Positions 50,810 through 60,391 of a stretch of 64,000 nt of DNA are shown here, piece by piece. This stretch comes from Bradyrhizobium lablabi (GTDB lineage: Bacteria; Pseudomonadota; Alphaproteobacteria; Rhizobiales; Xanthobacteraceae). The stretch covers positions 5,146,001-5,210,000 of the forward strand of contig NZ_LT670844.1 in the NCBI RefSeq assembly GCF_900141755.1, given 5' to 3'. Position numbers and translations under genes: made by a program. Position 1 is the stretch's first letter, and the number at the start of each line of letters is the position of its first letter. Under the pieces are notes generated by a model. The model ran no database searches, had not been told where the DNA came from, and saw only the letters and a list, made by a program, of their open reading frames with translations.

Positions 50810-51685
50810 TCAGACGTTGCCGGTGGCGAGATCCCGCTTGTTGAAGAAGCGTACATCGATTTGACGCCCTTCGGGGGGCGGAGAGGCCAGACGCGACTTG
50901 AACGAGGCCCGCTCGCCCGGCTTTAACACGGGCTGCTCCAGCACCGCGTTCCAGGCGTAGATCTCCGCGCCCTGCGCGTCGCGAACGCTGAAGCGCAGGC
51001 GCGGCAATTCGACCGTCTTGCGGCCTTCGCCGACGATCACGCCTTCGATCACCAGCACCGGTTTGCCTTCCACGGTCTCGGATGTGACCTTGACGTCCTT
51101 GAACATCAGCCCGCGCAGGTTCACCTCGAGGCCAGCCATCTTGTAAAAAGTGGCGGTCTGCGGCAAGAGCCGCACCATATCGACGCGCCAGATGGTCAGC
51201 GCCAGCACCAGCGCACCCATGGCAGCGCAGGCGGTCGGCAGGCTGACGAGGGGCTTGCCCGACCCGCCAATCCGTGGCCGTGGCAAGAGCTTGCCGAGCC
51301 ACGACCGGCCTCGCCGGGCGGTCCCGGCGTCGTCCATCTCGCCGCGGGCCATCGAGGCCCAGTCGGTCTCGCGGGACTGATCCGAGCTCTCGCCGTCGAC
51401 CGGCCAGTCGCCCGAGATCGAGGGGCTGTCGACGACGGGGGTATCCGACCCCTCGTTTTCTTCGCGGGCGAGAGCCTCCCATTCCGCGGCGGCATCATCC
51501 GTCCCCCCGGCCCCCTGGCCGGAAGCCGCCATTGCAGCCGCCGGGGCTGCGATCTCGATCGCATCCTCCCGGCGCGCCATCCAGACCTCCTTGCAACGGG
51601 AGCAGCGCACGGTACGGCCAGCCCCGCCCAAGGTAGCCGGATCAATGGCGTAGGACGTTGTACAATGGGGGCAAATGATGTGCAT
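50810..51685 (-). CDS. MJ0042-type zinc-ribbon membrane protein
   Basis: A 291-residue protein opening with the zinc ribbon CPHCTTSYAIDPATLGG and CSRCKEVW (two CxxC pairs). A disordered acidic stretch to about 140 follows, then one membrane segment (about 165-185, PTACAAMGALVLALTIWRVD). The C-terminal domain of about 100 residues resembles the DUF3426 beta domain (GVIVGEGRKTVELPRLRFSV). ATG 51683-51685 has GGAG nine bases before. In alphaproteobacteria such proteins sit beside ftsE, as here (divergent). Confidence 0.88.
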   Translation of the reverse strand: MHIICPHCTTSYAIDPATLGGAGRTVRCSRCKEVWMARREDAIEIAAPAAAMAASGQGAGGTDDAAAEWEALAREENEGSDTPVVDSPSISGDWPVDGESSDQSRETDWASMARGEMDDAGTARRGRSWLGKLLPRPRIGGSGKPLVSLPTACAAMGALVLALTIWRVDMVRLLPQTATFYKMAGLEVNLRGLMFKDVKVTSETVEGKPVLVIEGVIVGEGRKTVELPRLRFSVRDAQGAEIYAWNAVLEQPVLKPGERASFKSRLASPPPEGRQIDVRFFNKRDLATGNV

Positions 51686-51856
51686 GGAGCCAATCTCCAC
51701 AATGACTTTGCCGGGATGCTACAAGGCGACCGTTAACGAATCGGAAACCATAACCGAAGCACAACCAATTTGTCTGGTTCGCAACCGCCGCGAACCCGGC
51801 GAGTTCCGGGCTTGCGGATGGCCTCCGGTCCCGCCCCACATCGAACGGAGCTGAGC

Positions 51857-52516
51857 TTGGTTCGATTCGAAAACGTCGGATTGCGTTACGGACTGGGTCC
51901 GGAGATTCTGCGCGACCTTAGTTTCCTGATTCCCGCCCATTCCTTCCAGTTCCTCACCGGCCCATCCGGCGCCGGCAAGACCTCGCTGCTCCGGCTGTTG
52001 TTCCTGTCGCTGCGGCCGACGCGCGGCCTGGTCAATCTGTTCGGCCATGACGTCTCGCTGCTCGGCAAGGATGAGATCGCAGCCTTACGCAAGCGGATCG
52101 GCATCGTGCTGCAGGACTTTCGCCTGCTCGATCACATGACCACTTACGAGAATGTGGCGCTGCCGTTCCGCGTGATGGGGCGCGCGGAATCCAGCTACCG
52201 CAAGGAGGTCATCGACCTCCTGAAATGGGTCGGTCTCGGCGAGCGCATGGATGCGTTGCCGCCGATCCTGTCCGGCGGCGAGAAGCAGCGCGCGGCGATC
52301 GCGCGCGCGGTGATTTCGCGGCCGCAGCTATTATTGGCGGACGAGCCGACCGGCAATGTTGATCCGACGCTGGGGCGGCGATTGTTGCGGCTCTTCATCG
52401 AGCTGAACAAGTCGGGCACCGCGGTCGTGATCGCGACCCATGACATCACGCTGATGGATCAGTATGACGCGCGGCGGCTGGTGCTGCATCAGGGACGGCT
52501 GCATATCTATGAGTAG
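51857..52516 (+). CDS. ftsE: cell-division ATP-binding protein FtsE
   Basis: A 219-residue ABC ATPase: Walker A GPSGAGKTSL (about 36-45), Q loop VLQDFRLL, signature LSGGEKQRAAIARAV (about 137-151), Walker B LLLADEPTGNVD and the H loop ATHD. With FtsX it controls peptidoglycan hydrolases at division. TTG start 51857 with GGAG six bases upstream gives the usual FtsE beginning VRFENVGLRYG. Overlaps ftsX by eight bases. Confidence 0.95.
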   Translation: MVRFENVGLRYGLGPEILRDLSFLIPAHSFQFLTGPSGAGKTSLLRLLFLSLRPTRGLVNLFGHDVSLLGKDEIAALRKRIGIVLQDFRLLDHMTTYENVALPFRVMGRAESSYRKEVIDLLKWVGLGERMDALPPILSGGEKQRAAIARAVISRPQLLLADEPTGNVDPTLGRRLLRLFIELNKSGTAVVIATHDITLMDQYDARRLVLHQGRLHIYE

Positions 52517-53480
52517 AAACGGCAACGAGCATGGTCCGCTGGTGGATCTCGGGCATGAACGCCCGCAGGTGCCGGCGCGGGCGCGCAATTTGTCGCCGAT
52601 CGTGCCGCGCGCCTCGATCGCCGGCCGCGCGCTCGTCGCCGTCGTCGCCATCATGACCTTCCTGGCCTCGATCACCACCGGCGCGGTGCTGTTGGTGAGC
52701 GCGTCGGCGGCGGAGTGGCAGTCGGAAGTCGCAAGCGAAATCACTATCCAGGTGCGGCCCGCGGCCGGGCGCGATCTCGACCGCGACGCGGCGGCGGTGA
52801 TGGAGGCGATGCGGACGCAACCCGGCATCGTCGAGACCAGGCCTTTCAGCAAGGAGGAATCCGCCAAACTGCTGGAGCCGTGGCTCGGCAGCGGATTGTC
52901 GCTCGACGATCTGCCGGTGCCGCGCGTCATCGTGGCGCGGGTCCAACCCGGAACCACGCTCGATCTCGTGGCGCTGCGCGGCCGGATCATGCAGGTGGCG
53001 CCGACCGCCAGCGTCGACGATCACCGCGCCTGGATCGAGCGGATGCGCTCGATGACCGGCGCCACGGTGCTTGCCGGCATCGGCATTCTGGCGCTCGTGA
53101 TCATTGCGACCATCATCTCGGTCTCGTTCGCGACCCGCGGTGCGATGGCGGCGAACCGCCCGATCGTCGAAGTCCTGCACTTCGTCGGCGCCGGCGACCG
53201 CTATATCGCCAACCGGTTCTTCCGGCATTTCCTGCGGCTCGGGCTCGAGGGCGGCGTGATCGGCGGCGGCATCGCGATGCTCGCTTTCGGGTTTTCCGAA
53301 TCGATCGCCGGCTGGTTCTCGGGCACCCCGGTCGGCGACCAGTTCGCGGCGCTGTTGGGGACGTTTTCGCTGCGCCCGTCCGGCTATCTGGCGCTCGCGG
53401 TGCAGGCCGTGCTGATCGCGGCGATCACCGCCTGGGCGTCGCGACGCACGCTGTTCTCGACGCTTGATGACATCGATTGA
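52509..53480 (+). CDS. ftsX: cell-division protein FtsX
   Basis: A 323-residue permease-like partner of FtsE. Four membrane segments: about 50-73, 180-203, 240-262 and 290-310, with an outer loop between the first two (TIQVRPAAGRDLDRDAAAVM and following). The ATG lies inside the ftsE end (ATGAGTAG), so translation is coupled. Confidence 0.94.
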   Translation: MSRNGNEHGPLVDLGHERPQVPARARNLSPIVPRASIAGRALVAVVAIMTFLASITTGAVLLVSASAAEWQSEVASEITIQVRPAAGRDLDRDAAAVMEAMRTQPGIVETRPFSKEESAKLLEPWLGSGLSLDDLPVPRVIVARVQPGTTLDLVALRGRIMQVAPTASVDDHRAWIERMRSMTGATVLAGIGILALVIIATIISVSFATRGAMAANRPIVEVLHFVGAGDRYIANRFFRHFLRLGLEGGVIGGGIAMLAFGFSESIAGWFSGTPVGDQFAALLGTFSLRPSGYLALAVQAVLIAAITAWASRRTLFSTLDDID

Positions 53481-53569
53481 CGCGGCCGGTCACCAAAACC
53501 GCGCCAAACCGGACTCCACTTCGTCGCAAAACGTTCTAGACTTGTGTTGGGGGAGGACCACTGGCATCG

Positions 53570-54289
53570 ATGAGCCTGCAAGGTGACGATAGCACGCCGA
53601 AAGCGCCGATCGCCGCGCCACGCGGCTTTTTGCGCGCGGCTATCGTCGCAGCGCTGGCGGCCGTGTTCGTTGCTGCTGCGATCGGCTTTGTCGCGTTCCT
53701 GTCGCAGTTGCGCGGTGCCGAAATCAAGCCCGACCGCAAGGCCGACGGCATCGTGGTCTTGACCGGCGGCTCCTCGCGCGTCTCCGATGCGATGGAATTG
53801 CTGGCCGCGGGCTACGGCAAGCGGCTTTTGATCTCCGGCGTCCATCCGACCAGCGGGGCAAGCGATATTTCCCGGTCGCTGTCGGACAACCAGTCGCTCT
53901 TGAGCTGCTGCGTCGATCTCGACCGCTCCGCCGTCAACACCCGCAGCAATGCGGCGCAGACCCGGCGCTGGGCGCACGAGCGCGGCTTCAAGTCGCTGAT
54001 CGTGGTGACATCGAATTACCACATGCCGCGGGCCATCGTCGAATTGTCGCACGCGATGCCCGATATCGCGCTGATCCCGTACGCGGTGGTCGGCGAAAAA
54101 TGGCGCGACGAGCCGTGGTGGATGAGTGGCGCGACGATGCGGCTGTTGCTATCGGAGTACGTCAAATACGTCGCAGCGGAGGTGCGGGTACGGCTGGCCG
54201 ATGTCGGCCTCGATCTCGCGCCCGAGGTCGCAGAGCTGCCGACCGGATCGCTGCCGCCGCCGCGGCCGGCAACGGCTCAAGCCAACTGA
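53570..54289 (+). CDS. YdcF family protein (DUF218)
   Basis: A 239-residue protein with one N-terminal membrane segment (about 22-45) and a DUF218 domain: DGIVVLTGGSSRVSDAMELL, RLLISGVHPTS, AVNTRSNAAQTRRWAHERG and LIVVTSNYHMPRAIVELSHA. The family is linked to envelope processes; chemical activity uncertain. Twelve bases before plsC, same strand, likely an operon downstream of ftsEX. Confidence 0.92.
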   Translation: MSLQGDDSTPKAPIAAPRGFLRAAIVAALAAVFVAAAIGFVAFLSQLRGAEIKPDRKADGIVVLTGGSSRVSDAMELLAAGYGKRLLISGVHPTSGASDISRSLSDNQSLLSCCVDLDRSAVNTRSNAAQTRRWAHERGFKSLIVVTSNYHMPRAIVELSHAMPDIALIPYAVVGEKWRDEPWWMSGATMRLLLSEYVKYVAAEVRVRLADVGLDLAPEVAELPTGSLPPPRPATAQAN

Positions 54290-54301
54290 ACAAGGTCTTC
54301 G

Positions 54302-55063
54302 ATGGTTTCGATTTTCCTGCGCTCGCTGGTCTACAACGTGCTGTTCTACGTGCTGCTGGTGCTCTGGATGCTGATGGCCATCCCGACCTTCCTGCTGCCG
54401 CGGCGGGTTTTCATGCGGGTCGCCAAGGCCTGGGCGCGCTCCAGCATCTGGCTGATGAGTGCGATCTGCAACATCAAGGTGGAATACCGCGGCGTCGAGA
54501 AAATTCCGAACGGGCCGCTGATCGTCGCGTCGAAACATCAGTCGATGTGGGAAACCTTCGCGCTGCTGCAGTTCTTCGATGCGCCGCTGTTCATCTACAA
54601 GCGCGAGCTCGGCTGGATTCCCTTCTTTGGCTGGTACCTGATGAAGTCGCGGATGATCGGCGTCGATCGCGATGGCGGCATGCGATCGCTGATGGAAATG
54701 GCGCGGCGCGCGCCCAAGGAAATTCGCGGTGGTCGCCAGTTGATCATCTTCCCCGAGGGCACCCGCACCCCGGTCGACGCGACACCCAACTACATGACCG
54801 GCGTGGGCCAGATCTACGCGAGCGCCGGCGTGCCCTGTATTCCGGTCGCACTGAATTCCGGACTGTTCTGGCCGCGCCGGACCTTCATGCGTTACCCCGG
54901 CACGCTGGTCGTCGAGTTCCTCGATCCGCTGCCGCCGGGCCTAGCGCGCAAGGATTTTATTGTGCGGATCAAGGCCTCGATCGAGGACGCCACCAAGCGG
55001 CTGGTGGATGCGGCGCGAGCCGAGCAGGCGCAGTTGTTCGGCCGCGTGCCGGCAAAGACGTAG
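54302..55063 (+). CDS. plsC: 1-acyl-sn-glycerol-3-phosphate acyltransferase
   Basis: A 253-residue membrane enzyme making phosphatidic acid. An N-terminal hydrophobic stretch (about 5-33), the catalytic block SKHQSMWETFALL (His-x4-Glu in place of the more usual Asp, as I recall for related alphaproteobacteria), GWIPFFGWYL, and the glycerophosphate motif IFPEGTRTP. Followed by a repeat and no further gene on this strand. Confidence 0.92.
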   Translation: MVSIFLRSLVYNVLFYVLLVLWMLMAIPTFLLPRRVFMRVAKAWARSSIWLMSAICNIKVEYRGVEKIPNGPLIVASKHQSMWETFALLQFFDAPLFIYKRELGWIPFFGWYLMKSRMIGVDRDGGMRSLMEMARRAPKEIRGGRQLIIFPEGTRTPVDATPNYMTGVGQIYASAGVPCIPVALNSGLFWPRRTFMRYPGTLVVEFLDPLPPGLARKDFIVRIKASIEDATKRLVDAARAEQAQLFGRVPAKT

Positions 55064-55071
55064 AGGTTCTT

Positions 55072-55240
55072 TTCCCCTCTCCCCTTGTGGGAGAGGGTGC
55101 CTTCGCCAACGGGTCGGCGCGAAGCGCCGCCCGATGATAAACTCCGCGAAGGCGGGTGAGGGGTTCTATCCGCGGATGCAGACCCCTCAACCGTCGCGGA
55201 CTACGTCCGCGCCACCTTCTCCCACAAGGGGAGAAGGAAA
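55072..55240. repeat. compound intergenic palindrome (TTCCCCTCTCCCCTTGTGGG type)
   Basis: TTCCCCTCTCCCCTTGTGGG at the left mirrors CTTCTCCCACAAGGGGAGAA at the right, and GGGTCGGCGCGAAGCGCCGC forms an inner hairpin. It separates convergent plsC and chaC and shares its middle part with the repeat at 57180. Confidence 0.75.
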
Positions 55241-55248
55241 GAAAAGAG

Positions 55249-55824
55249 TCACCGATGCAGCGACGTTTCGTCGTGCAGCATCGAGGCAAGCTGATGCAAT
55301 TGCCCGTCGCGAAAACCCTGCGCCTCGATCGACTTCACAGTGGACAGAACGTAGTCGCGGTTGTTTCCCGAGCGTCCGTGACCCTGCTGCACGTAGCGCA
55401 CCTGTTCGGCCAGGGACAGCCGTCCGGCATATTGCACATGGCCGCGATCGACGACGTAAGCGAGCGCGCTGACGCGCTGCCGGGCTTCGTTCTCGAGCCA
55501 CACGGAGCGCATGACTTCGCGATAGACGTTGGTGGTTTGCTCGCGGCCGCGCAGATAGGCGATCGTGTCGTGGCGCAGGCTGGCTGCGACGCGGAATGCG
55601 ATCCCGCGGCAGGCGCCGCCGTGGTCGAGCCCGAGCACCAGGCCGGGCTTTTCCGGCGTGCCGCGATGATCGAACGAATAGACGCACAGCGCGCGGTGCT
55701 CGCCGATCAGCCGCGCCGGGAACTGTTCGATGAAATCGAAGCCGGGCCGCCACATCAGCGAGCCGTAGCCGAACACCCAGAGGTCGCCTTTGGATTCGGT
55801 TTCGGAAGGGATTTTCGCGGGCAT
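55249..55824 (-). CDS. ChaC-type gamma-glutamylcyclotransferase
   Basis: A 191-residue enzyme that splits glutathione to 5-oxoproline and Cys-Gly. The diagnostic VFGYGSLMWRPGFDF (substrate-binding YGSLMW, about 17-31), the catalytic Glu in YLRGREQTTNVYREV (about 95) and AYVVDRGHVQYAGRL fit ChaC. ATG 55822-55824. Divergent from the DUF2125 gene. Confidence 0.93.
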   Translation of the reverse strand: MPAKIPSETESKGDLWVFGYGSLMWRPGFDFIEQFPARLIGEHRALCVYSFDHRGTPEKPGLVLGLDHGGACRGIAFRVAASLRHDTIAYLRGREQTTNVYREVMRSVWLENEARQRVSALAYVVDRGHVQYAGRLSLAEQVRYVQQGHGRSGNNRDYVLSTVKSIEAQGFRDGQLHQLASMLHDETSLHR

Positions 55825-55977
55825 CGTCTGCACGCCTATCAGAACAGGGTTTGAAGGCGAAGTGGAATTCCGCGCTGCCCCCAGATCCGTTAACTTGCCC
55901 GTCAACCTGCCTCCGTTAACGCTATTGTGTCGGTTTGCACCGCTTAATTGACAAAATCGCCCCTCAAAGGTCGCCAC

Positions 55978-57174
55978 ATGACCGATATCACCTTCGCGCC
56001 GCGCCGGCGCCCGCTTTGGCGTCTTTTCATCGCACCCGCCCTGCTTCTGATCGCCGCCGTGGCGTGGACCGCGTTCTGGCTCTATGCCGCTTCCCAGGTC
56101 GACGTAAAAGCCGATGCCTGGCGCGCGCACGAGGCACAATCCGGCCGGGTCTATGACTGTGCCAAGCGCTCGGTCGCCGGCTATCCGTTCCGCCTTGAAG
56201 TGCGCTGCGACGGCGCCACCGTGTCGCTGATGTCGCAGACCGCGGGCCAGGCCGCTGCGCAAACGTCGGTTACGGCTCAGCTCGGCGAAATCCTTGTCGT
56301 GGCGCAGGTCTACGATCCGAAATTGCTGATCGCGGAATTCACCGCGCCCGCCACGATCTCCGATCGCGGGGGGCAGCCTTTGATGGCGGTGAACTGGAGC
56401 AAGGCGCGCGCGAGTGTGGTCGGTCTCCCTGACGTCCCGCAGCGGGCCTCCGTCGTGTTCGACGACCCGGAGGTCGATCGCTTCAATTCGTCGGTGCAGG
56501 CGCCGCTGGCGCGCGCCAAGCATATAGAGCTGCACGGCCGCTTTGCCGAAGCGTCGACCGCCGATCATCCCGTGATCGAAACCGTGCTGCGGATCGAACG
56601 CGGCAGTCTGCAAGAGGTGCATCCGCTGCTCACCGAGCCGTTTGATGCCGAGGTGAGAATCACGCTCAGCGGTTTGAAGGATTTTTCGCCAAAACCCTGG
56701 CCCGAGCGGTTTCGCGAAATCCAGGCCGCCGGCGGCCATGCCGAGATCGTGCAGTCGCGCATCCAGCAGGGCGACCTGATCGCGGTCGCCGCAGGCACGC
56801 TCGGGCTCTCCGCGCAGGGTCGTCTCGACGGCGAATTACAGATGACGGTCACAGGTCTCGAAAAGGTGATCCCGGCGCTTGGCATCGACAAGATGCTCGA
56901 TGAGGGCGTGCCGCAGGCAACGCTCGATCGCGTCGCGCCCGGCGTCAGGACCCAGGACGTCAACAACCTGCTCGGCGCGCTCGATCGCGCGATCCCCGGT
57001 CTCGGCAAGGTGGTCAAGCAGAACGCCAATGTCGGGGTTGCCGCCGGCATCAATGCGCTCGGCAAGGAAGCGGTGCTGGAAGGCAAGAAGGCGCGATCAT
57101 TCCCGCTGCGCTTTGTTGACGGTACGGTGTTTCTGGGGCCGCTGAAAGTGGGGCAGATCCCGCCGCTGTTTTAG
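55978..57174 (+). CDS. DUF2125 family exported/anchored protein
   Basis: A 398-residue protein with one N-terminal membrane segment (about 15-38), then a periplasmic beta-rich body: SGRVYDCAKRSVAGYPFRLE with the paired Cys of the family (DCAKRSVAGYPFRLEVRCDG region). The C-terminus is RFVDGTVFLGPLKVGQIPPL. The length fits DUF2125 of rhizobia. Function unknown; the fold may be related to AsmA-type or lipid-transport proteins. AAAGG precedes the ATG at 55978. Confidence 0.85.
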   Translation: MTDITFAPRRRPLWRLFIAPALLLIAAVAWTAFWLYAASQVDVKADAWRAHEAQSGRVYDCAKRSVAGYPFRLEVRCDGATVSLMSQTAGQAAAQTSVTAQLGEILVVAQVYDPKLLIAEFTAPATISDRGGQPLMAVNWSKARASVVGLPDVPQRASVVFDDPEVDRFNSSVQAPLARAKHIELHGRFAEASTADHPVIETVLRIERGSLQEVHPLLTEPFDAEVRITLSGLKDFSPKPWPERFREIQAAGGHAEIVQSRIQQGDLIAVAAGTLGLSAQGRLDGELQMTVTGLEKVIPALGIDKMLDEGVPQATLDRVAPGVRTQDVNNLLGALDRAIPGLGKVVKQNANVGVAAGINALGKEAVLEGKKARSFPLRFVDGTVFLGPLKVGQIPPLF

Positions 57175-57179
57175 CTCTC

Positions 57180-57352
57180 GTCGTCCCGGCCAAGCCAACG
57201 GGTCGGCGCGGAGCGCCGCCCGATGACAGGCTCCGCGCGAGGCGGGACCCACAACCACCGATGTTGGTATTTAGCTGAGCTGGAGCCGCCGCCCGGCATA
57301 ACAATAGACAGGTGTGGTTATGGGTCCCTGCTTTCCGCAGGGACGACCAAAG
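57180..57352. repeat. intergenic palindrome cluster
   Basis: CGTCGTCCCGGCCAAGCC at the left, a GGCGCGGAGCGCC hairpin in the middle, and GGTCCCTGCTTTCCGCAGGG plus ACGACC at the right. It shares AACGGGTCGGCGCG with the element at 55072. It makes up most of the 328 bases between DUF2125 and the next gene; the remaining 150 bases show nothing else. Confidence 0.65.
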
Positions 57353-57502
57353 TCTTTAAAACCGCCGCCCTTTAAATGTGCGTGCAAGACCTGATCGCTG
57401 AACCGTGATCGTGTTCTTGGGAATGCAAACGCGCAAACCTCAGTCTTGCTCTCCGACGACCCACACGCACATCACCATGGGTCCGAATACGGGAGACCAT
57501 CC

Positions 57503-57760
57503 ATGACCAGATACGCACTTCTTGCCGCGGCCGCCATTTTGTCAGCCGCAACCGCTACCCAGGTGTTTGCGCAAGCCGCGATCCAGGAGCCCGGCGTCTA
57601 CGCTTTCTATCACCCCAACGCCGACGTTCTCAACGCAGGCGCCGCACGGCCGGCGGACGCGATGGCGTCGGTTAACGGCGGCAGCGTGGCTCAGATGCAA
57701 ATGTCGGTGAGGCCGCACATGGTTCACGCCAAACGCGCCGCAGCCGTCAAACACTACTGA
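57503..57760 (+). CDS. small exported protein of unknown function
   Basis: An 85-residue protein with a clear signal peptide (about 1-23, ending VFAQ). The mature part of about 60 residues is opened by AAIQEPGVYAFYHPNADVLN and ends in a His/Lys-rich tail. I recall similar proteins in Bradyrhizobium with no assigned role. GGGAG lies 8 bases before the ATG. A strong terminator follows. Confidence 0.75.
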   Translation: MTRYALLAAAAILSAATATQVFAQAAIQEPGVYAFYHPNADVLNAGAARPADAMASVNGGSVAQMQMSVRPHMVHAKRAAAVKHY

Positions 57761-57820
57761 AGCGCCATCGACCCGACCTCGCCTGCGCCAGGTGCTTCTC
57801 GAGTGTTGCACCTCCAAGGA

Positions 57821-57858
57821 CTGGGCTCAGCAATGCCCCCGCTGAGCCCAGTTTTTTT
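57821..57858 (+). terminator. intrinsic terminator
   Basis: CTGGGCTCAGC (57821-57831) and GCTGAGCCCAG (57841-57851) form an 11-base perfect stem, followed by seven T. It ends the small exported protein transcript. The rest of the interval to 58066 shows no other feature. Confidence 0.93.
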
Positions 57859-58066
57859 GCGCATCGAAGACGCGGAGTTACATGATTGATCGGCGCTCGA
57901 AAAAATTCCAACAACTGCACGTGAGTGAAACGTGATGCGAAATAATCTCGAGCCCGCGAATATCCACGCCTGAACCCAAGTCTCGCACTCCGGGGAAGCA
58001 TGCACACACCTGACCGAGGTGCGATGTGCAAGTGCGACAATCGCTTCCCCTGGGCGGGAGGTTCAC

Positions 58067-59656
58067 GTGAGATTACTCAAGGGCATTGTTCTGGGCGGCG
58101 TTCTCATTTCGACGAGTCAGATCCTGCCGCAACGCGCTTTCGCGGAGGAGGACACCTCAGCCGAGATACGATTGCTGAAGGCCAAGCTGAAACAGCTCGA
58201 ACAGCGCGTGGAGGATCAGGGACGCAAGGAGAAAGTATATGAAGCGCAAGCCAAGGCTTCCATCCAAGCGCCGCCGCCCTACAAGGCAGCGGCATCGGCT
58301 TTCAACCCATGTCCCGTCGGCAAGGTCTGCTACAAAGGCGTCACGCTGACGTTCGGCGGCTGGATCGACCTCACCGATATCTACCGGACCCGTAACCTCG
58401 CATCCGATACCGGATCGATTTACAATTTTATTCCCTTCGCGCAGAGCAAGAATTTCGCCACGCCGGAATCGCGCTTCTCGGCGCGCCAGAGCAGGTTCTC
58501 GGTTCTGGCCGAGGGCGATGCCGGCGCCGATACGCATCTTGCGGGCTACGGCGAAATCGACTTCGAGGGCGCGGCGCAGACCGCCAATTCGGTCGCGACC
58601 AACTCGTTCAACCCGCGCATGCGCCAGATGAGTATCGAGATCGATCGGACCGATCTCGGGTTTCATGTCCTCGCCGGCCAGTCATGGTCGCTCAATGCCC
58701 CGAGCAAGGCAGGGATCGATGCGCGCGGCGTGGATGCGCCCGGCGTGATCGATTTCGAATCCGTCCCGGGATTCCTCGCCGCCCGGCAACCCGGAATCCG
58801 AATCTGGCAGGACATCGGGCCGGAGTTCAAGATCGCGGCGTCGGCGGAAAATCCGCAGACGTCGTTTTTCGGCGGCAATGTCCCGGCTGTCGGCACGCCT
58901 GCCGTCGGACCGCAGGGGGTGCTGAACCCGAACTTGTTGGTGAACCTGACCGGTCCCGGCGGAAGCTTCTTCAACAACGCCAATAATGTCAGCTTGAACC
59001 AGGTGCCCGACTTCACCGTCAAGGCGGCGTGGGACCTGAGGCTTGGGCCGTACCGGCTGCACGTCGAAGCGTGGGGGATCTATCGCCAGATGTTCGATCG
59101 CTTCAACTTCGCCAACCATACCTACGACACCGGCAGCTTCGGCGGCCACGTCAATGCCGAGCTGATTCCGAAGACGCTGGACCTGCAGGTCTACGGCGCC
59201 CACGGCGCGCTCGGCCGCTTTACGTCTAGCCCGTTCCCGGATGCGACGCTGACGCAAGACGGCACCATTCTGCCGTTGACGATCACCGCGGCGGCCGTCG
59301 GTTTGATTTGGCACACACTGCCGACGCTCGATATCTACACCTACGCCGGATTGGAAAAAGCCAAGGCGGCATTCACAGATGTCGGCACGGTGCCGTTCGG
59401 CTACGGCAATCCGCTCTACAACAACACCGGCTGCAACATCGAGAATTCACCGGCGGCGACCTGCAACGGCAATACGCGCGAGATCAGGCAAATCACCGCC
59501 GGGTTCTACGATACGATCTACCAGGGTAACTACGGCACGCTCAAAGCCGGTGTGCAGTATTCCTACAATCAGCGCCTCGCCTTCGAGGGCGTCGGCGGCG
59601 CGCCGAAGACGAACGATAACATCGTGATGACGCAAGTCCGTTACTATCCGTTCTAG
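58067..59656 (+). CDS. outer-membrane porin
   Basis: A 529-residue porin. Signal peptide about 1-26 (RAFAEE), a coiled-coil stretch EIRLLKAKLKQLEQRVEDQG (about 31-50), a Cys pair (NPCPVGKVCYKG), then alternating strands of a beta barrel (GVTLTFGGWIDLTDIYRTRN and onward). It ends in QVRYYPF, the C-terminal Phe recognised by the BAM complex. GTG start with GGGAGG five bases upstream. Solute unknown; similar proteins in Bradyrhizobium are annotated only as porins. Confidence 0.88.
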   Translation: MRLLKGIVLGGVLISTSQILPQRAFAEEDTSAEIRLLKAKLKQLEQRVEDQGRKEKVYEAQAKASIQAPPPYKAAASAFNPCPVGKVCYKGVTLTFGGWIDLTDIYRTRNLASDTGSIYNFIPFAQSKNFATPESRFSARQSRFSVLAEGDAGADTHLAGYGEIDFEGAAQTANSVATNSFNPRMRQMSIEIDRTDLGFHVLAGQSWSLNAPSKAGIDARGVDAPGVIDFESVPGFLAARQPGIRIWQDIGPEFKIAASAENPQTSFFGGNVPAVGTPAVGPQGVLNPNLLVNLTGPGGSFFNNANNVSLNQVPDFTVKAAWDLRLGPYRLHVEAWGIYRQMFDRFNFANHTYDTGSFGGHVNAELIPKTLDLQVYGAHGALGRFTSSPFPDATLTQDGTILPLTITAAAVGLIWHTLPTLDIYTYAGLEKAKAAFTDVGTVPFGYGNPLYNNTGCNIENSPAATCNGNTREIRQITAGFYDTIYQGNYGTLKAGVQYSYNQRLAFEGVGGAPKTNDNIVMTQVRYYPF

Positions 59657-59702
59657 GTGTACGGGTAGCGGCGCGGCAAGCAAATGAAAGGAGGATCTGA
59701 TC

Positions 59703-60206
59703 ATGTCAGATGAAAGAGATACCAGAGTCGAAACTGTTTTCAGCCGCGCCGCGCATATCCTGGAACGCGTGGGCCTCGCGATGTCGGGTGCGATTGGCGG
59801 GACCTTTGTCGCCGCCTACCTGGCGAGAACCAACATCGAGGCCCTCGATTCGATCGGATTCATCGCCTCGATGATTCTGGTTGGCGTCTTCGGCTTCTCA
59901 CTGGGGATTGATATTCCGCGACAGCGCGCATCCGACAAAGCCCCCGGGGCAAGGCATCCCGTTCCGCAGGGGGATTCGGTCGAACTGCTCGGCGCAACCG
60001 GGACATTCCTCGCGGCGGCGGCGGCGCTGATCTCGGTCTATGCCATCGTGTTCGACGCGGCCCCGCAACGGATGTGGGAATTCGCGATCGGTTGCTGGTG
60101 GCTGATCGGCGTCATGATGCAGATCGGCGCCGGCGCCATCGGACGCCTGCGGCTAAATTCTCATACTGTCGTCCCGGCAAACGAGCGCTTGCGAGCGCGG
60201 CCGTGA
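59703..60206 (+). CDS. hypothetical four-helix membrane protein
   Basis: A 167-residue protein with about four membrane segments (about 24-42, 53-70, 97-117, 127-147) and short charged termini. AAAGGAGG lies 8 bases before the ATG, an excellent ribosome site. It follows the porin by 46 bases and may share its transcript. No family recognised. The 185 bases after it hold no gene I can support. Confidence 0.7.
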   Translation: MSDERDTRVETVFSRAAHILERVGLAMSGAIGGTFVAAYLARTNIEALDSIGFIASMILVGVFGFSLGIDIPRQRASDKAPGARHPVPQGDSVELLGATGTFLAAAAALISVYAIVFDAAPQRMWEFAIGCWWLIGVMMQIGAGAIGRLRLNSHTVVPANERLRARP

Positions 60207-60391
60207 GGCGAAGAAAGATGCCTCACTGACAGCTAAAACCATCTGATCTCGCCACGTCCGCTATCGGTTAAAAGCGCCGTTTTGACCCATTGCCAGCCAC
60301 TTCCGGTATACCCCGATCAACGGACATCAACAGACCGGCCCAGTTGGTCCGTTTGGTGCCAATAGCGGAAGTCCCCCCAAACTGGGCAGCA

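Noticed and set aside
55825..56739. N-terminal extension of the chaC frame
   Set aside because: Antisense to DUF2125 and unrelated to gamma-glutamylcyclotransferases; the ChaC domain begins just after 55824.
60207..60391. Possible tRNA or small gene after the membrane protein
   Set aside because: No cloverleaf pairing, no CCA end and no reading frame with a ribosome site.
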